Positions 10,226 to 19,695 of a DNA stretch of 64,000 nucleotides are shown here, piece by piece. Position 1 is the stretch's first letter; every line of letters starts with the position of its first letter. Source of the DNA: Flavobacterium sp. (GTDB taxonomy: Bacteria; Bacteroidota; Bacteroidia; Flavobacteriales; Flavobacteriaceae); contig JAQSDU010000001.1 in assembly GCA_029946065.1 (NCBI GenBank), positions 620 through 64,619 of the forward strand, read 5' to 3'. The translations under genes were made by a program, and so were the position numbers. Under the pieces are notes generated by a model. The model saw only the letters and a list, made by a program, of their open reading frames with translations, ran no database searches and was not told where the DNA came from.

Positions 10226-11818
10226 ATGAGTTTTATAGACGAAATAAACAGAAGGCGAACATTTGGTATTATTTCACACCCCGATGCCGGAAAAACCACG
10301 CTGACTGAAAAACTGCTACTTTTTGGAGGCGCAATACAGGAAGCAGGCGCCGTAAAAAACAACAAAATCAAAAAAGGAGCTACTTCCGATTTTATGGAAA
10401 TTGAGCGTCAAAGAGGGATTTCGGTTTCTACTTCGGTTTTGGCATTCAACTATAAAAATAAAAAAATCAATATTCTTGATACGCCAGGCCACAAAGATTT
10501 TGCAGAAGACACCTTCAGAACATTAACTGCCGTTGATAGCGTAATCGTAGTTATCGACGTTGCAAAAGGTGTCGAAGAACAAACGGAGAAATTGGTTGCT
10601 GTTTGTCGCATGCGCAAAATCCCGATCATCGTTTTTATCAACAAATTAGACCGTGAAGGAAAGGATGCATTTGATTTGATGGATGAAGTGGAACAAAAAC
10701 TTGGACTGACGGTTACTCCTTTGAGTTTTCCTATCGGAATGGGGTATGACTTTCAGGGGATTTACAATCTTTGGGAGCAAAATATCAATCTTTTTAGCGG
10801 AGATAGTCGTAAAAATATCGAAGAAACAATTGCTTTCTCCGACATTCAGAACAATCCGGAACTCGATAAAATTATTGGTCAAAAACCTGCCGAACGATTG
10901 CGAGAAGAACTAGAGTTAATCGATGAAGTCTATCCGAAATTTGACCGCCAAGATTATCTCGACGGAAAATTACAACCCGTATTTTTTGGCTCAGCGCTGA
11001 ACAATTTCGGTGTAAGGGAATTACTTGATTGCTTTGTAGAAATCGCACCTTCTCCCCGACCAAAAGAATCAGAAACCAGACTTGTTGACCCAAAAGAAGA
11101 AAAAATGGCAGGCTTTGTTTTTAAAATCCATGCCAATATGGATCCAAAGCATCGTGACCGGTTGGCGTTTGTAAAAATCGTATCAGGCACTTTTGAAAGA
11201 AACAAACCCTATCTTCATGTGCGACAAAACAAAAACCTTAAATTTTCGAGTCCAAATGCTTTTTTTGCTGAGAAAAAAGAAATTGTCGATATTTCTTATC
11301 CGGGCGATATAGTTGGTTTGCACGATACTGGAAATTTTAAAATTGGGGATACGCTAACTGAAGGTGAATTAATGAGTTTTAAGGGAATTCCGAGCTTCTC
11401 GCCAGAGCATTTTAGATACATCAACAACGCTGATCCGCTAAAATCCAAACAATTAGACAAGGGAATAGACCAACTAATGGACGAAGGTGTAGCACAATTG
11501 TTTACCTTAGAAATGAACAACAGAAAGGTAATTGGCACTGTTGGAGCGCTACAATATGAGGTAATCCAGTACCGCTTGGAACACGAGTATGGAGCAAAAT
11601 GTACTTATGAAAATTTTCCAGTTCACAAGGCATGTTGGGTAAAACCTAGCGATCCAAAAAGCGAGGAATTTAAGGAGTTCAAGCGCATCAAACAGAAATT
11701 TTTGGCTAAAGATAAATATGACCAATTAGTATTTTTAGCAGACTCAGATTTTACCATTCAGATGACACAAAATAAATATCCAAACGTAAAATTATTTTTC
11801 ACTTCTGAGTTTGATTGA
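10226..11818 (+). CDS. prfC: Peptide chain release factor 3
   Basis: This 530-residue translational GTPase removes RF1/RF2 from the ribosome after peptide release. The G1 loop SHPDAGKTT is at about residues 17-25, the switch region contains RQRGISV, G3 is DTPGHKDF and G4 is NKLDRE. The family's domain II and C-terminal RF3 domain follow (KHRDRLAFVKIVSGTF; GALQYEVIQYRLEHEYG). The length matches the usual 525-530 residues. The ATG at 10226 is placed well after the -7 box. A weak A8/T8 hairpin near 11841-11863 may end the transcript. Confidence 0.97.
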   Translation: MSFIDEINRRRTFGIISHPDAGKTTLTEKLLLFGGAIQEAGAVKNNKIKKGATSDFMEIERQRGISVSTSVLAFNYKNKKINILDTPGHKDFAEDTFRTLTAVDSVIVVIDVAKGVEEQTEKLVAVCRMRKIPIIVFINKLDREGKDAFDLMDEVEQKLGLTVTPLSFPIGMGYDFQGIYNLWEQNINLFSGDSRKNIEETIAFSDIQNNPELDKIIGQKPAERLREELELIDEVYPKFDRQDYLDGKLQPVFFGSALNNFGVRELLDCFVEIAPSPRPKESETRLVDPKEEKMAGFVFKIHANMDPKHRDRLAFVKIVSGTFERNKPYLHVRQNKNLKFSSPNAFFAEKKEIVDISYPGDIVGLHDTGNFKIGDTLTEGELMSFKGIPSFSPEHFRYINNADPLKSKQLDKGIDQLMDEGVAQLFTLEMNNRKVIGTVGALQYEVIQYRLEHEYGAKCTYENFPVHKACWVKPSDPKSEEFKEFKRIKQKFLAKDKYDQLVFLADSDFTIQMTQNKYPNVKLFFTSEFD

Positions 11819-11871
11819 TAGGTCTTATAAAAATTTAACGAAAAAAAATATTGCGTTTTTTTTAATAAAAA

Positions 11872-11902
11872 TTGGAATATTTCGTAAAAAGCATTAAATT
11901 TG
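11872..11902 (+). promoter_or_regulatory. Two-element flavobacterial promoter
   Basis: A -33 TTG at 11872-11874 and a -7 TAAATTTG at 11895-11902, separated by 20 bp, match the Bacteroidota sigma-ABfr pattern. This would give a leader of about 120 nt for the small gene at 12028. Confidence 0.5.
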
Positions 11903-12027
11903 TTGCTCTGTTAACATTTTTTAACACGATTACGGTTAAATATAATTCAAAAAAAACGTTTTGCTAATTTGATTTATTAAAATAAATGTTACATTTACAA
12001 AAAGTTTAAAATCTAAATTATAATATT

Positions 12028-12231
12028 ATGAAATTTAATTACTCAAAATTCTTGCTAACTCTTGTGATGTTCACAGTTAGTTTTGCTACTTTTGCACAAG
12101 CACCAGATCCAGACTCACTAGTTGGAGGTGGCGATCCACCTGCTCCGATAAATTCTAAATTGATTTACCTTGCTATCATTGGTATTGCATTCGCTTACTA
12201 CCAATTTAATGCTAATAGAAAAAGAGCATAA
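12028..12231 (+). CDS. Small secreted/inner-membrane protein of unknown function
   Basis: This 67-residue protein has a clear signal peptide (residues 1-23, cleavage near FATFAQA). A proline/glycine-rich stretch (about 24-43, DPDSLVGGGDPPAP) and one membrane helix (about 45-60, LIYLAIIGIAFAYYQF) follow, with a positively charged end (NANRKRA). It is monocistronic: a two-element promoter lies upstream and a strong hairpin terminator begins 25 bp after the stop. Similar 'signal peptide, PP linker, one helix' microproteins are common in Flavobacterium and are annotated as hypothetical. I do not assign a function. Confidence 0.75.
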   Translation: MKFNYSKFLLTLVMFTVSFATFAQAPDPDSLVGGGDPPAPINSKLIYLAIIGIAFAYYQFNANRKRA

Positions 12232-12256
12232 ATCAACTTTACTCTGCATAAAAACC

Positions 12257-12286
12257 GCACCAAATTTACACTTGGTGCTTTTTTTG
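12257..12286 (+). terminator. Rho-independent terminator of the small membrane protein gene
   Basis: The arms GCACCAA (12257-12263) and TTGGTGC (12272-12278) are perfectly complementary around an 8-nt loop and are followed by seven T. Confidence 0.85.
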
Positions 12287-12360
12287 TTTATATTAGGCAA
12301 CAGCTTTTTTTTGCAGGTAATGCTCTAAACCACCAATAAAAATTACAGCAAAATCGCCCC

Positions 12361-13092
12361 ATGTTATTCTTCAAAAAGCCAAAAATATACCTTCGAGATC
12401 TGCTTACCGATTACACAGACATTCATTCTCACCTACTTTTCGGGATAGATGACGGCGCTAAAACTTTTGAAGACACGATGTTTTTAACCAATTCGTTGAT
12501 GGAATTTGGTACAACATCTTTTATTACTACACCCCATACTATTGCCCATGTTTGGGAAAATACCAGAGAAGGAATTATTGCGAAAAATAAGGAGGCAACA
12601 CAACTTTTAATTGAAAACAATATTAAAGTGCCCTTTAGAGCTGCCTCAGAATACCTTATGGATGCCGATTTTGTCACTCAATTTAACCGCGAGCCTTTGC
12701 TCACTTTAAAAGATAACTATGTATTAGTAGAAATGTCTTATATGAATGCACCTATTCAACTATATGATATTCTATTTGACTTACAAATTGCCGGTTACAT
12801 TCCGGTCCTTGCCCATCCTGAAAGGTATCTTTTCTACCATCACAACACCAACGAATACAAACGTTTAAAAAAAGCAGGATGCCTTTTTCAGCTCAATTTA
12901 CTTTCTACAGTTGGTTATTATGGAGAAGCAGTCTTCCAGGCTGCTAAAGAACTATTATCGCTTCACATGATTGACTATGTTGGCTCCGATGCCCATCACA
13001 AAAACCACATTCAGGCATTTAACAACTCCATTCAGATTAAGGATTTGGCACCACTTAAAATGGCTATCACTAACAATAACTTCTTCAGATAA
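12361..13092 (+). CDS. PHP-family tyrosine-protein phosphatase (CpsB/YwqE type)
   Basis: This 243-residue metal-dependent phosphatase is of the kind that removes phosphate from the tyrosine tail of capsule kinases. The PHP metal-binding motifs are DIHSHLLFGIDDGA (His22, His24), TTPHTI, AHPERY and GSDAHHKNH. It is the only plus-strand gene of the polysaccharide locus and is convergent with the Wzc kinase at 13106, its probable substrate; the two share a bidirectional terminator. No clear promoter box was found between the preceding terminator and this start. Confidence 0.9.
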   Translation: MLFFKKPKIYLRDLLTDYTDIHSHLLFGIDDGAKTFEDTMFLTNSLMEFGTTSFITTPHTIAHVWENTREGIIAKNKEATQLLIENNIKVPFRAASEYLMDADFVTQFNREPLLTLKDNYVLVEMSYMNAPIQLYDILFDLQIAGYIPVLAHPERYLFYHHNTNEYKRLKKAGCLFQLNLLSTVGYYGEAVFQAAKELLSLHMIDYVGSDAHHKNHIQAFNNSIQIKDLAPLKMAITNNNFFR

Positions 13093-13120
13093 AAAAAAAG
13101 AAGTCTTACGACTTCTTTTT
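13091..13120. terminator. Bidirectional terminator between the phosphatase and wzc
   Basis: The arms GAAGTC (13100-13105) and GACTTC (13110-13115) enclose the loop TTAC, with A-tract and T-tract on either side, so the hairpin works on both strands. The Wzc stop codon lies in the loop. Confidence 0.85.
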
Positions 13121-15523
13121 GAATTTATTGATGAAATTTTCATACCAAGGCACTTTTTTCACTTCTACACCATAGCCATAACCATAGCCATAACCATAGC
13201 CATAACCGTAGCCATAACCATAGCCATAACCGTAGCCTTTAGTGGTGTCGGTATCATTTAAAAGGATAGACATGTTTGGCAGTTTTTTCTGTTCGTATAA
13301 TGTCTGTGGAATTCTTAGCATTCGCTTGTCAAGGAAATTAGCCCTTACCACGTAAATAAACGAATCTGCGTGCTTGGCAATCAATAACGTATCGGTTACA
13401 AGACTCACAGGCGCCGTATCGACAATGATATAATCAAATTGTTTTTTGAGTGTCTCAAACATGATATCAACCTTGTTGTTGAGCAATAATTCAGCCGGAT
13501 TTGGCGGAACAATACCTGCTGGCAAAACATAAAAATCTTCATAATCATCCAGTTTAACGATCAAGTCATTGATATTGGCGGTTTTAGAAGACAGATAGGT
13601 GGTAACACCTCTGTTTGGCAAATTCATGTACTCATCCAGTTTAGGATTTCGAATATCAAGACCTACCAATAACACTTTTTTTCCTGATAATGCAAAAGTT
13701 CCTGCAAGGTTAACGGATATAAATGTCTTTCCTTCTTTAGGAAAAGTAGAAGTCATGAATATCGTTTTCGCTTGGCCCTCAGGCACCTGGTTGAGGATAA
13801 AATCGAGATTTGTTCTTACAATCCTCATCGCCTCAGCAGAGCTCGAGCGGCTATTCATCTTGATGAGTTCGTCGTGGGTTTCAGATTTCGGTACATCTCC
13901 GATGAACGGAATTGTCACACGGCTTTCAACATCATATCTGTTATTGATTTTATTGTCTAATAAATCTCTGAGATAAATAATTGAAAAAGGAATTAAAAGT
14001 CCTAAAATCAATCCAACCAAATAGATGATTTGCCTTTTAGGAGATACGGGAATTGGATTGGCATATCCCTGATCGATAATTTTTGAATTGGGCGCCGTAA
14101 CAGCTAACGTAATAGCATTTTCTTCACGTTTTTGCAACAAGTAAAGGTAAATCGTTTGCTTGATTTCCATGTTCCTAGTGATGACGGTAAGTTCTTTCTG
14201 CTGACCGGGAATCGCACTAATTCTGCCATCTATCATTCTTCCTTGATCTAAAAACTCCTTCTTTTTAATCAATAAGGATGCTTTTAGGTTCGCAAGGCTT
14301 TTGATAATACTCGATCGAAGATCCGTCAATTGCCTTCTATTGTTAACAACCGCCAAGTTTTCATCTGTACCACTTTGTTCAATCCTTGTATTTCGGGTTA
14401 CCAACTCATTATAGGTAGCAATCAATCCCACAGCATCACTCTGCTCCGGAATAATATTTGTTGGGATAATGTCTTTAATCGTACTTTTAGAGACATAAGC
14501 AATCATCGATTCAACAACGTCAAGTTCCGTACGAATAGTCGCCATGTTTTTTTCGTACTCACTGGCTGTCTGAAGAAAAAGCCCAGCTTCAGAAGTAATG
14601 TCGGTAAGCCTATTATTCCTCTTAAAAGTCACTAGCCCATTTTCTACAGTATCAAGCTCTCCGGTTATGCTTTTCAGTCTTTCGTTGATAAATGTTTCTG
14701 TTTTTTCTGCTACTTGATTTTTGTCGGCGATAGCATCATCATTGTATTTTTTTATCAATGTGTTCAGAAAATCGATACCTACTTCCTTAATTGGATCAAC
14801 AATAGAAATCGTAAGAACGCTACTTGTGAGTTTGTTTACGGGTTCGACAGCGAGCCTATTTTGGTAGGTATTGACCACACTCTCGATGTTGGTTAGCTTA
14901 ACCGTTACACTCTTGGCAGACGCAGTGCTTCCTGGCTCAAGAATGTTTTTTGTGACCACCAGGCTACCCAACTTACTTTTTACTGTTTCACCAAGATAAT
15001 AAGTACCAGTCTTTTGCAATTTTGAATTGAGCAATTCATATTTCGCATTTGAAATCAAGTGTACTGTGAAACTAGTGTCTATCTCATTAAAATCAGCGAC
15101 TTTTTCGATAAAACTGACATTGATTGGCGTATTTTTATAGGTCCTTGAAGTCTTTAAACGACCTTCTGTGTAATACGATACCTGAAGGCTCAGCTCAAGA
15201 ACGGCATTCCTAACAAGTCGCCTTGACTTCAACACTTCAATTTCATTATCGACATTGCTTTTTACTGGCCCAAGAAGGTCCGAGAATGCTGATAACTCCG
15301 AGGAAATTCCACCTTTTTTATCATCCTTAATCAAGATAGTTGCCTCCATTTTATATTCGGGAGTGGCATATCTGAGGTAAAAATAAGTTCCAAACAGGCA
15401 GACTATAGTAGACAGTACAAACCATTTCCAATGAAAAATGTATTTTGCGATCTGATCTTTTAAATTAATCTGACGATCAGACCCTTCTTCATTTTGATCA
15501 ATCGATTTAATATTATTTTCCAT
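13106..15523 (-). CDS. wzc: Polysaccharide co-polymerase / tyrosine autokinase with (Gly-Tyr)11 tail
   Basis: This 805-residue inner-membrane protein controls chain length and export together with Wza. The first membrane helix is at about 28-48 (WFVLSTIVCLFGTYFYLRYA), followed by a Wzz domain, a long coiled coil (about 260-450), a GNVR-like segment and a second helix (about 500-520, IIYLVGLILGLLIPFSIIYL). The BY-kinase domain has Walker A STFPKEGKTF, Walker A' LVGLDIRNPKL and Walker B YIIVDTAP. The tail holds eleven Gly-Tyr pairs in a row, well above the usual tyrosine cluster, then a basic end (NKFKKKS). Its start is 2 bp from the end of wza, so the two are co-transcribed. Confidence 0.95.
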   Translation of the reverse strand: MENNIKSIDQNEEGSDRQINLKDQIAKYIFHWKWFVLSTIVCLFGTYFYLRYATPEYKMEATILIKDDKKGGISSELSAFSDLLGPVKSNVDNEIEVLKSRRLVRNAVLELSLQVSYYTEGRLKTSRTYKNTPINVSFIEKVADFNEIDTSFTVHLISNAKYELLNSKLQKTGTYYLGETVKSKLGSLVVTKNILEPGSTASAKSVTVKLTNIESVVNTYQNRLAVEPVNKLTSSVLTISIVDPIKEVGIDFLNTLIKKYNDDAIADKNQVAEKTETFINERLKSITGELDTVENGLVTFKRNNRLTDITSEAGLFLQTASEYEKNMATIRTELDVVESMIAYVSKSTIKDIIPTNIIPEQSDAVGLIATYNELVTRNTRIEQSGTDENLAVVNNRRQLTDLRSSIIKSLANLKASLLIKKKEFLDQGRMIDGRISAIPGQQKELTVITRNMEIKQTIYLYLLQKREENAITLAVTAPNSKIIDQGYANPIPVSPKRQIIYLVGLILGLLIPFSIIYLRDLLDNKINNRYDVESRVTIPFIGDVPKSETHDELIKMNSRSSSAEAMRIVRTNLDFILNQVPEGQAKTIFMTSTFPKEGKTFISVNLAGTFALSGKKVLLVGLDIRNPKLDEYMNLPNRGVTTYLSSKTANINDLIVKLDDYEDFYVLPAGIVPPNPAELLLNNKVDIMFETLKKQFDYIIVDTAPVSLVTDTLLIAKHADSFIYVVRANFLDKRMLRIPQTLYEQKKLPNMSILLNDTDTTKGYGYGYGYGYGYGYGYGYGYGYGVEVKKVPWYENFINKFKKKS
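13169..13237 (-). repeat. 69 bp Gly-Tyr microsatellite in wzc
   Basis: Twenty-three codons alternate glycine (GGT/GGC) and tyrosine (TAT/TAC), built from near-perfect 12 bp units (plus-strand ACCATAGCCATA). Loss or gain of 6 or 12 bp keeps the frame, so the tail length could vary by slippage. Confidence 0.9.
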
Positions 15524-15525
15524 AT

Positions 15526-16290
15526 TTATCTTATTAGTAAAGCCACCACTGTTATAACAAGTGAAAGTGCCGTTAGGCCAGCCGTGATATTTGGTCCTAT
15601 CACAGAAGAATTAATTTTTGTTTTATTTGGCTGCACATACACCTGATCGTTCTGATCGAGATAATAATAGGGCGAATTAATGAAATCTGCAGAAGTAATA
15701 TCGATGAAATTATGGGTCTGTACGCCATTCATTTCCCTTATCACAAGTACTTGCTTGCGATCACCATAAATGGTTAAATCACCGGCTTTACTTAATGCTT
15801 CCGGAAGTGTAATTCTTTCTGTTTCAATCGGATAAGTACCAGGACGCACTACCTCACCCATCACCGAAATTTTGTAATTCATAATTCGAAGATTGACGAT
15901 TGGCGTAATAATGTATTTACGCAATTCGGATTTTATCTTTTCAACAGCCTCTGTTTTAGTGAGTCCGCCCAATTTTATAGCACCCAAAACCGGAAATTCA
16001 ATATTGCCACTAGCATCGACCAAATAGGTTTGGTATCGAACCGACGATGTAGATCGGTCGGCTTCATTCGTAGAATAATTAATAAGGTTGTATGGAATCG
16101 CAGCTTCTGGATCAGGAGCAGAGACAATGATTAGCAGCAAGTCATCTGGCTGAAGCTTAGGCTCATACTGTACTTTTGAATCATTGGAGGCATTATCTTT
16201 AATTCCCTGAAAATAAATTATTTTCTCTTTTGGGACACATGCAGAAAAAAATATAACTAGCGCAAAAAATGGCAATATCCTTTTTATCAT
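15526..16290 (-). CDS. wza: Polysaccharide export outer-membrane lipoprotein (Wza family)
   Basis: This 254-residue protein forms the outer-membrane channel for the polysaccharide. It has a lipoprotein signal with lipobox FSAC (Cys18), a Poly_export domain (about 40-130, LQPDDLLLIIVSAPDPEAA) and an SLBB domain (about 130-215, VMGEVVRPGTYPIETERITL). The C-terminal hydrophobic helix is typical of Bacteroidota Wza proteins. It is followed after 2 bp by wzc. A 102 bp gap with its own -7 box separates it from the upstream PglF-like gene, so wza-wzc can be transcribed separately. Confidence 0.95.
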   Translation of the reverse strand: MIKRILPFFALVIFFSACVPKEKIIYFQGIKDNASNDSKVQYEPKLQPDDLLLIIVSAPDPEAAIPYNLINYSTNEADRSTSSVRYQTYLVDASGNIEFPVLGAIKLGGLTKTEAVEKIKSELRKYIITPIVNLRIMNYKISVMGEVVRPGTYPIETERITLPEALSKAGDLTIYGDRKQVLVIREMNGVQTHNFIDITSADFINSPYYYLDQNDQVYVQPNKTKINSSVIGPNITAGLTALSLVITVVALLIR

Positions 16291-16350
16291 ATCGATTTTG
16301 TTATAAATAAACTGGATTCATTGAAAAATTTTAGTTTATTTCGAGCGTTG

Positions 16351-16358
16351 CAAATATA
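16351..16358 (-). promoter_or_regulatory. Candidate -7 element for the wza-wzc pair
   Basis: Minus-strand TATATTTG fits TAnnTTTG, about 60 bp before the wza ATG in the 102 bp gap. A TTTG on the upstream side is 15 bp away, slightly close for a -33 element. Confidence 0.45.
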
Positions 16359-16392
16359 ATTATTTTTGGCAGACAAAAGTCCTATGAATGCG

Positions 16393-18462
16393 TTATTGCT
16401 CAATAATTTGATTTGTCGAACAATTGTCCAACTTCTCAAAATTAGAATTCATGCTCACAAATTCAGGAACGATAGCTTTCATTTTCGAAACAATTGCGTT
16501 GCTTGAATATTGATTTGCTGTTATAATCAAATCGTTAACGGCGGCAAAAACGTATTCAAAATCTTCTGCGGGTTCCTGAGCAATCATTATTTTTTCGTGG
16601 TGCGTAGGGAGTGTTTTTGCAGAATCATTGAGCAATTCCTCGTATAGTTTTTCGCCTGGACGCAATCCGACAATTTCTATTTTTATTTCCTTATCAGGTA
16701 TAAAACCTGCCAACCTGATCATTTTGTTGGCCAAATCAATAATTTTTACCGGCTTGCCCATATCAAAAATATAAATCTCACCGCCTTTTCCCATTGCACC
16801 AGCTTCGAGCACCAACTGGCATGCCTCAGGAATCGTCATAAAATAACGGATAATGTCAGGATGCGTTATAGTTAGCGGTCCGCCTTTGGCAATCTGCTCT
16901 GTAAACAATGGCACAACAGAACCGTTAGAACCCAAAACATTTCCAAACCTTGTTGTAATAAATTTGGTCTTGCAATGCTGCTTTTCAACGTTTAGTCGGT
17001 AGTGCAATGCCTGAACATACTTTTCAGCAATGCGTTTACTCGCGCCCATTACGTTACTCGGATTAACGGCTTTATCTGTGGAAACCATTACAAAACTCTC
17101 CACATTATAGGCGCACGACAAATCGGAAATATTTTTAGTACCACCTACATTAACAAAAATCGCCTGCGCTGGATTTTCCTCCATAAGCGGCACATGTTTA
17201 TAGGCTGCCGCGTGAAAAACAACACTTGGCCTGTATTTCTTGAACACTTCTTCGACCGATTCTTTATTTCTAATATCGGCGATGACCGAGACGATGTGCG
17301 AATCTGCAAGCAACTTGTCCATTTCGAGTGTGAGATGATGCAACGGTGTTTCAGCTTGGTCCAGAATGATTACCTTTTCCGGATTAAAACTAATCACTTG
17401 ACGGGCGATTTCACTGCCTATTGAACCTGCAGCACCTGTTATCAATACGGTTTTATCATGAAGTTGTGATGAAATCGACTTATCGTCAAGCACAATTGGT
17501 TTTCGCTCGAGTAAATCTTGTATCTGGAAATTCTTAACTTTTTGGGATATTTCATTTCGATCTTCCCAATCAGAAATTAGAGGCACTGTATAGACCTTGT
17601 AATTAAATTCAAGACATTCGTCAACCAAAACTAATTTTTCTTCCTTGGAAAGGCTCTTATCGGCTATAATAAGCGCTTCAGCTTCTACAGACCGCATCAA
17701 AACTGGAATTTTTTTCTTTAGGTTAAGAATAGGAAGATTCAAAATCCTTTTTGAAGAATTTTGATTTTCCTTGTCTACAAAGCCAACAATCCTGAAACGC
17801 GATGGTTTTTCCGATTTTAGTGCGTTGGCAACAGAAATGGCGTTGGCATCAGAACCATAAATAAGTGCACGGATCAAATCGCTGTTCTGACTTTCCGAAA
17901 AATAAATTTCAAAACTTTGCTTCACCACAATTCGGTAGATAAACAATGCACAAAAAGTAAAAATGAAATTGATAAAAAGTCCGGCATTCATGAAAAGTTT
18001 CCGGTCATAAAAAATATAACTTGTATAATTAATCAGTACCAGAAAAATCAAAGTCAGAAAAAGTGCAATAAATATTTTCACTGCATCAATGTAGGATGAA
18101 TGCCTGATAATGCCTGAATAGGTGCGAAACAACCAAAAGAAAAACAAGTTCAGGAATAAAAAGACTGGAATAATAAAGTACAAGAAACCTCCGTGCACAT
18201 AATTACGACCCATCTCAACAAGCATTTTGTAGGTAATGACCGCGCAAAATGACACGATAACCATGTCTATTGCTAAAATAACCCATCGCGGCAGATAACC
18301 CATATTTCTCATGTTTCCGATTGATTTAAACCTATCTAAACCCTGAGAAAAAGAAGGAACATAATTTGATTTTTTATTGCTGCTCAATTTATTTAATTTT
18401 ATTTGACGCTTGTCGATTTCTACATATTGTAAAAGTAATCCAAAAACCTTTTTTCCCAACAC
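16393..18462 (-). CDS. Membrane-bound nucleotide-sugar 4,6-dehydratase (PglF/CapD/WbpM family)
   Basis: This 689-residue protein has four N-terminal membrane helices (about residues 60-185), a CoA-binding-like Rossmann domain (about 195-300) and a C-terminal extended-SDR domain. The SDR domain has NAD loop ITGAAGSIGSEIARQ, substrate loop FHAAAYKHVPLMEENP and catalytic segment STDKAVNPSNVMGASK. The family dehydrates UDP-GlcNAc to the 4-keto-6-deoxy sugar, which the adjacent DegT aminotransferase would then aminate. The start is uncertain: the first 50 residues are not typical, and Met codons at 18312 and 18303, just before YLPRWVILAID, are good alternatives. Confidence 0.9.
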   Translation of the reverse strand: MLGKKVFGLLLQYVEIDKRQIKLNKLSSNKKSNYVPSFSQGLDRFKSIGNMRNMGYLPRWVILAIDMVIVSFCAVITYKMLVEMGRNYVHGGFLYFIIPVFLFLNLFFFWLFRTYSGIIRHSSYIDAVKIFIALFLTLIFLVLINYTSYIFYDRKLFMNAGLFINFIFTFCALFIYRIVVKQSFEIYFSESQNSDLIRALIYGSDANAISVANALKSEKPSRFRIVGFVDKENQNSSKRILNLPILNLKKKIPVLMRSVEAEALIIADKSLSKEEKLVLVDECLEFNYKVYTVPLISDWEDRNEISQKVKNFQIQDLLERKPIVLDDKSISSQLHDKTVLITGAAGSIGSEIARQVISFNPEKVIILDQAETPLHHLTLEMDKLLADSHIVSVIADIRNKESVEEVFKKYRPSVVFHAAAYKHVPLMEENPAQAIFVNVGGTKNISDLSCAYNVESFVMVSTDKAVNPSNVMGASKRIAEKYVQALHYRLNVEKQHCKTKFITTRFGNVLGSNGSVVPLFTEQIAKGGPLTITHPDIIRYFMTIPEACQLVLEAGAMGKGGEIYIFDMGKPVKIIDLANKMIRLAGFIPDKEIKIEIVGLRPGEKLYEELLNDSAKTLPTHHEKIMIAQEPAEDFEYVFAAVNDLIITANQYSSNAIVSKMKAIVPEFVSMNSNFEKLDNCSTNQIIEQ

Positions 18463-18484
18463 GAAAAATACTCATTTCAACGCA

Positions 18485-19627
18485 CTAGGCTTTAAAAAAA
18501 GTTATAATCGCCGATTTCAACCTGGATTTCTCATTCTCTGAAAGATTAGAACCCGAAGGCAGACACAAACCATTATTGAATAATTCTTCTGAAACGCTTT
18601 CGCCATAGTATGGATACTCGGCAAATATTGGCTGTAAATGCATTGGTTTCCACAATGGGCGGGTTTCTATGTTGAACTGCTCCATGAATAACCTAAAGTC
18701 TTCACGCGTTTTTCCGTTAGTTCTATTTGAATCGACTAAAATAGCGCTTAACCAGTAATTGGAAAAATAATCCTCATTCGGGGTTGAAAACACTGAAACA
18801 CCTTCAATTTCGGCAAAAATATCCACATAAAAAGCGCGCATCTGCCTTCTCAAATCGACATGTTTGTCAAGCACTTCCATCTGTCCTCTTCCAATTCCAG
18901 CACAAATATTACTCATTCTGTAATTGTAACCGATTTCACTGTGTTGGTAATGTGGCGCATTGTCACGAGATTGTGTCGAAAAAAACACAGCGCGATCTTT
19001 CAATGCTTTGGTTGATGTTACTATAGCACCGCCGCCAGAAGTCGTAATAATTTTATTTCCGTTGAATGACAATACACCAATATCCCCAAAAGTACCACAC
19101 ATTTTACCTTTGTAACGGCTTCCGAGCGCCTCTGCACTATCTTCCAAAATTGGAATTTCATAAGCATCAGCAACAGCTCTAATTTCTTCAATTTTATAGG
19201 GCGTTCCATATAAATGTACTGGAATAATTGCCTTTGGTTTTTTGCCTTTTGAAATGCGGTCTCTTATAGCAGCTTCTAGTGCTTTCGGACACATATTCCA
19301 AGTATCAAGCTCACTGTCGATAAAAATTGGAGTGGCACCTTGGTACATTATTGGATTGGCAGAAGCAGAAAATGTCATGCTCTGACAAATCACCTCATCG
19401 CCGGCTTTAACACCTAATAAAATAAGACCCAAATGAATCGCTGCAGTTCCTGAACTCAGCGCACCCACAAAAACATCACTCTTTAGATATTGTTCTAAAT
19501 CCTGCTCAAGACCGGTTACATTCGGACCCAATGGCGCAACCCAATTGGCATCAAATGCTTCTTGTACAAACTTTTGTTCGCTGCCTCCCATGTGAGGAGA
19601 TGAAAGCCAAATTTTATCGTTATTCAT
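18485..19627 (-). CDS. DegT/DnrJ/EryC1/StrS sugar aminotransferase
   Basis: This 380-residue PLP enzyme probably transfers an amino group to the 4-keto sugar made by the neighbouring PglF-like dehydratase (PglE-type role). The PLP lysine is in SFNGNKIITTSGGG (near residue 190), and family motifs SSGTAAIHLGL and EDSAEALGS are present. The gene lies 22 bp upstream of the dehydratase. A PglD-like acetyltransferase, which would complete a bacillosamine-type sugar, is not next to it. The exact substrate is inferred from context. Confidence 0.92.
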   Translation of the reverse strand: MNNDKIWLSSPHMGGSEQKFVQEAFDANWVAPLGPNVTGLEQDLEQYLKSDVFVGALSSGTAAIHLGLILLGVKAGDEVICQSMTFSASANPIMYQGATPIFIDSELDTWNMCPKALEAAIRDRISKGKKPKAIIPVHLYGTPYKIEEIRAVADAYEIPILEDSAEALGSRYKGKMCGTFGDIGVLSFNGNKIITTSGGGAIVTSTKALKDRAVFFSTQSRDNAPHYQHSEIGYNYRMSNICAGIGRGQMEVLDKHVDLRRQMRAFYVDIFAEIEGVSVFSTPNEDYFSNYWLSAILVDSNRTNGKTREDFRLFMEQFNIETRPLWKPMHLQPIFAEYPYYGESVSEELFNNGLCLPSGSNLSENEKSRLKSAIITFFKA

Positions 19628-19695
19628 ATTGATTTAATTACGTGAAATTAAGATTTTTAAATGTACTGCCAATAGGGCAAATGCCTTATTAACTT

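Noticed and set aside
13169..13237. Possible CRISPR-like or origin iterons from regular 12 bp repeats
   Set aside because: The units are contiguous without spacers and are coding for Gly-Tyr in the frame of wzc.
12971..13261. Plus-strand frame with an Ile-Ala-Ile-Thr run
   Set aside because: It is the antisense reading of the Gly-Tyr repeat of wzc plus the end of the phosphatase gene in another frame.
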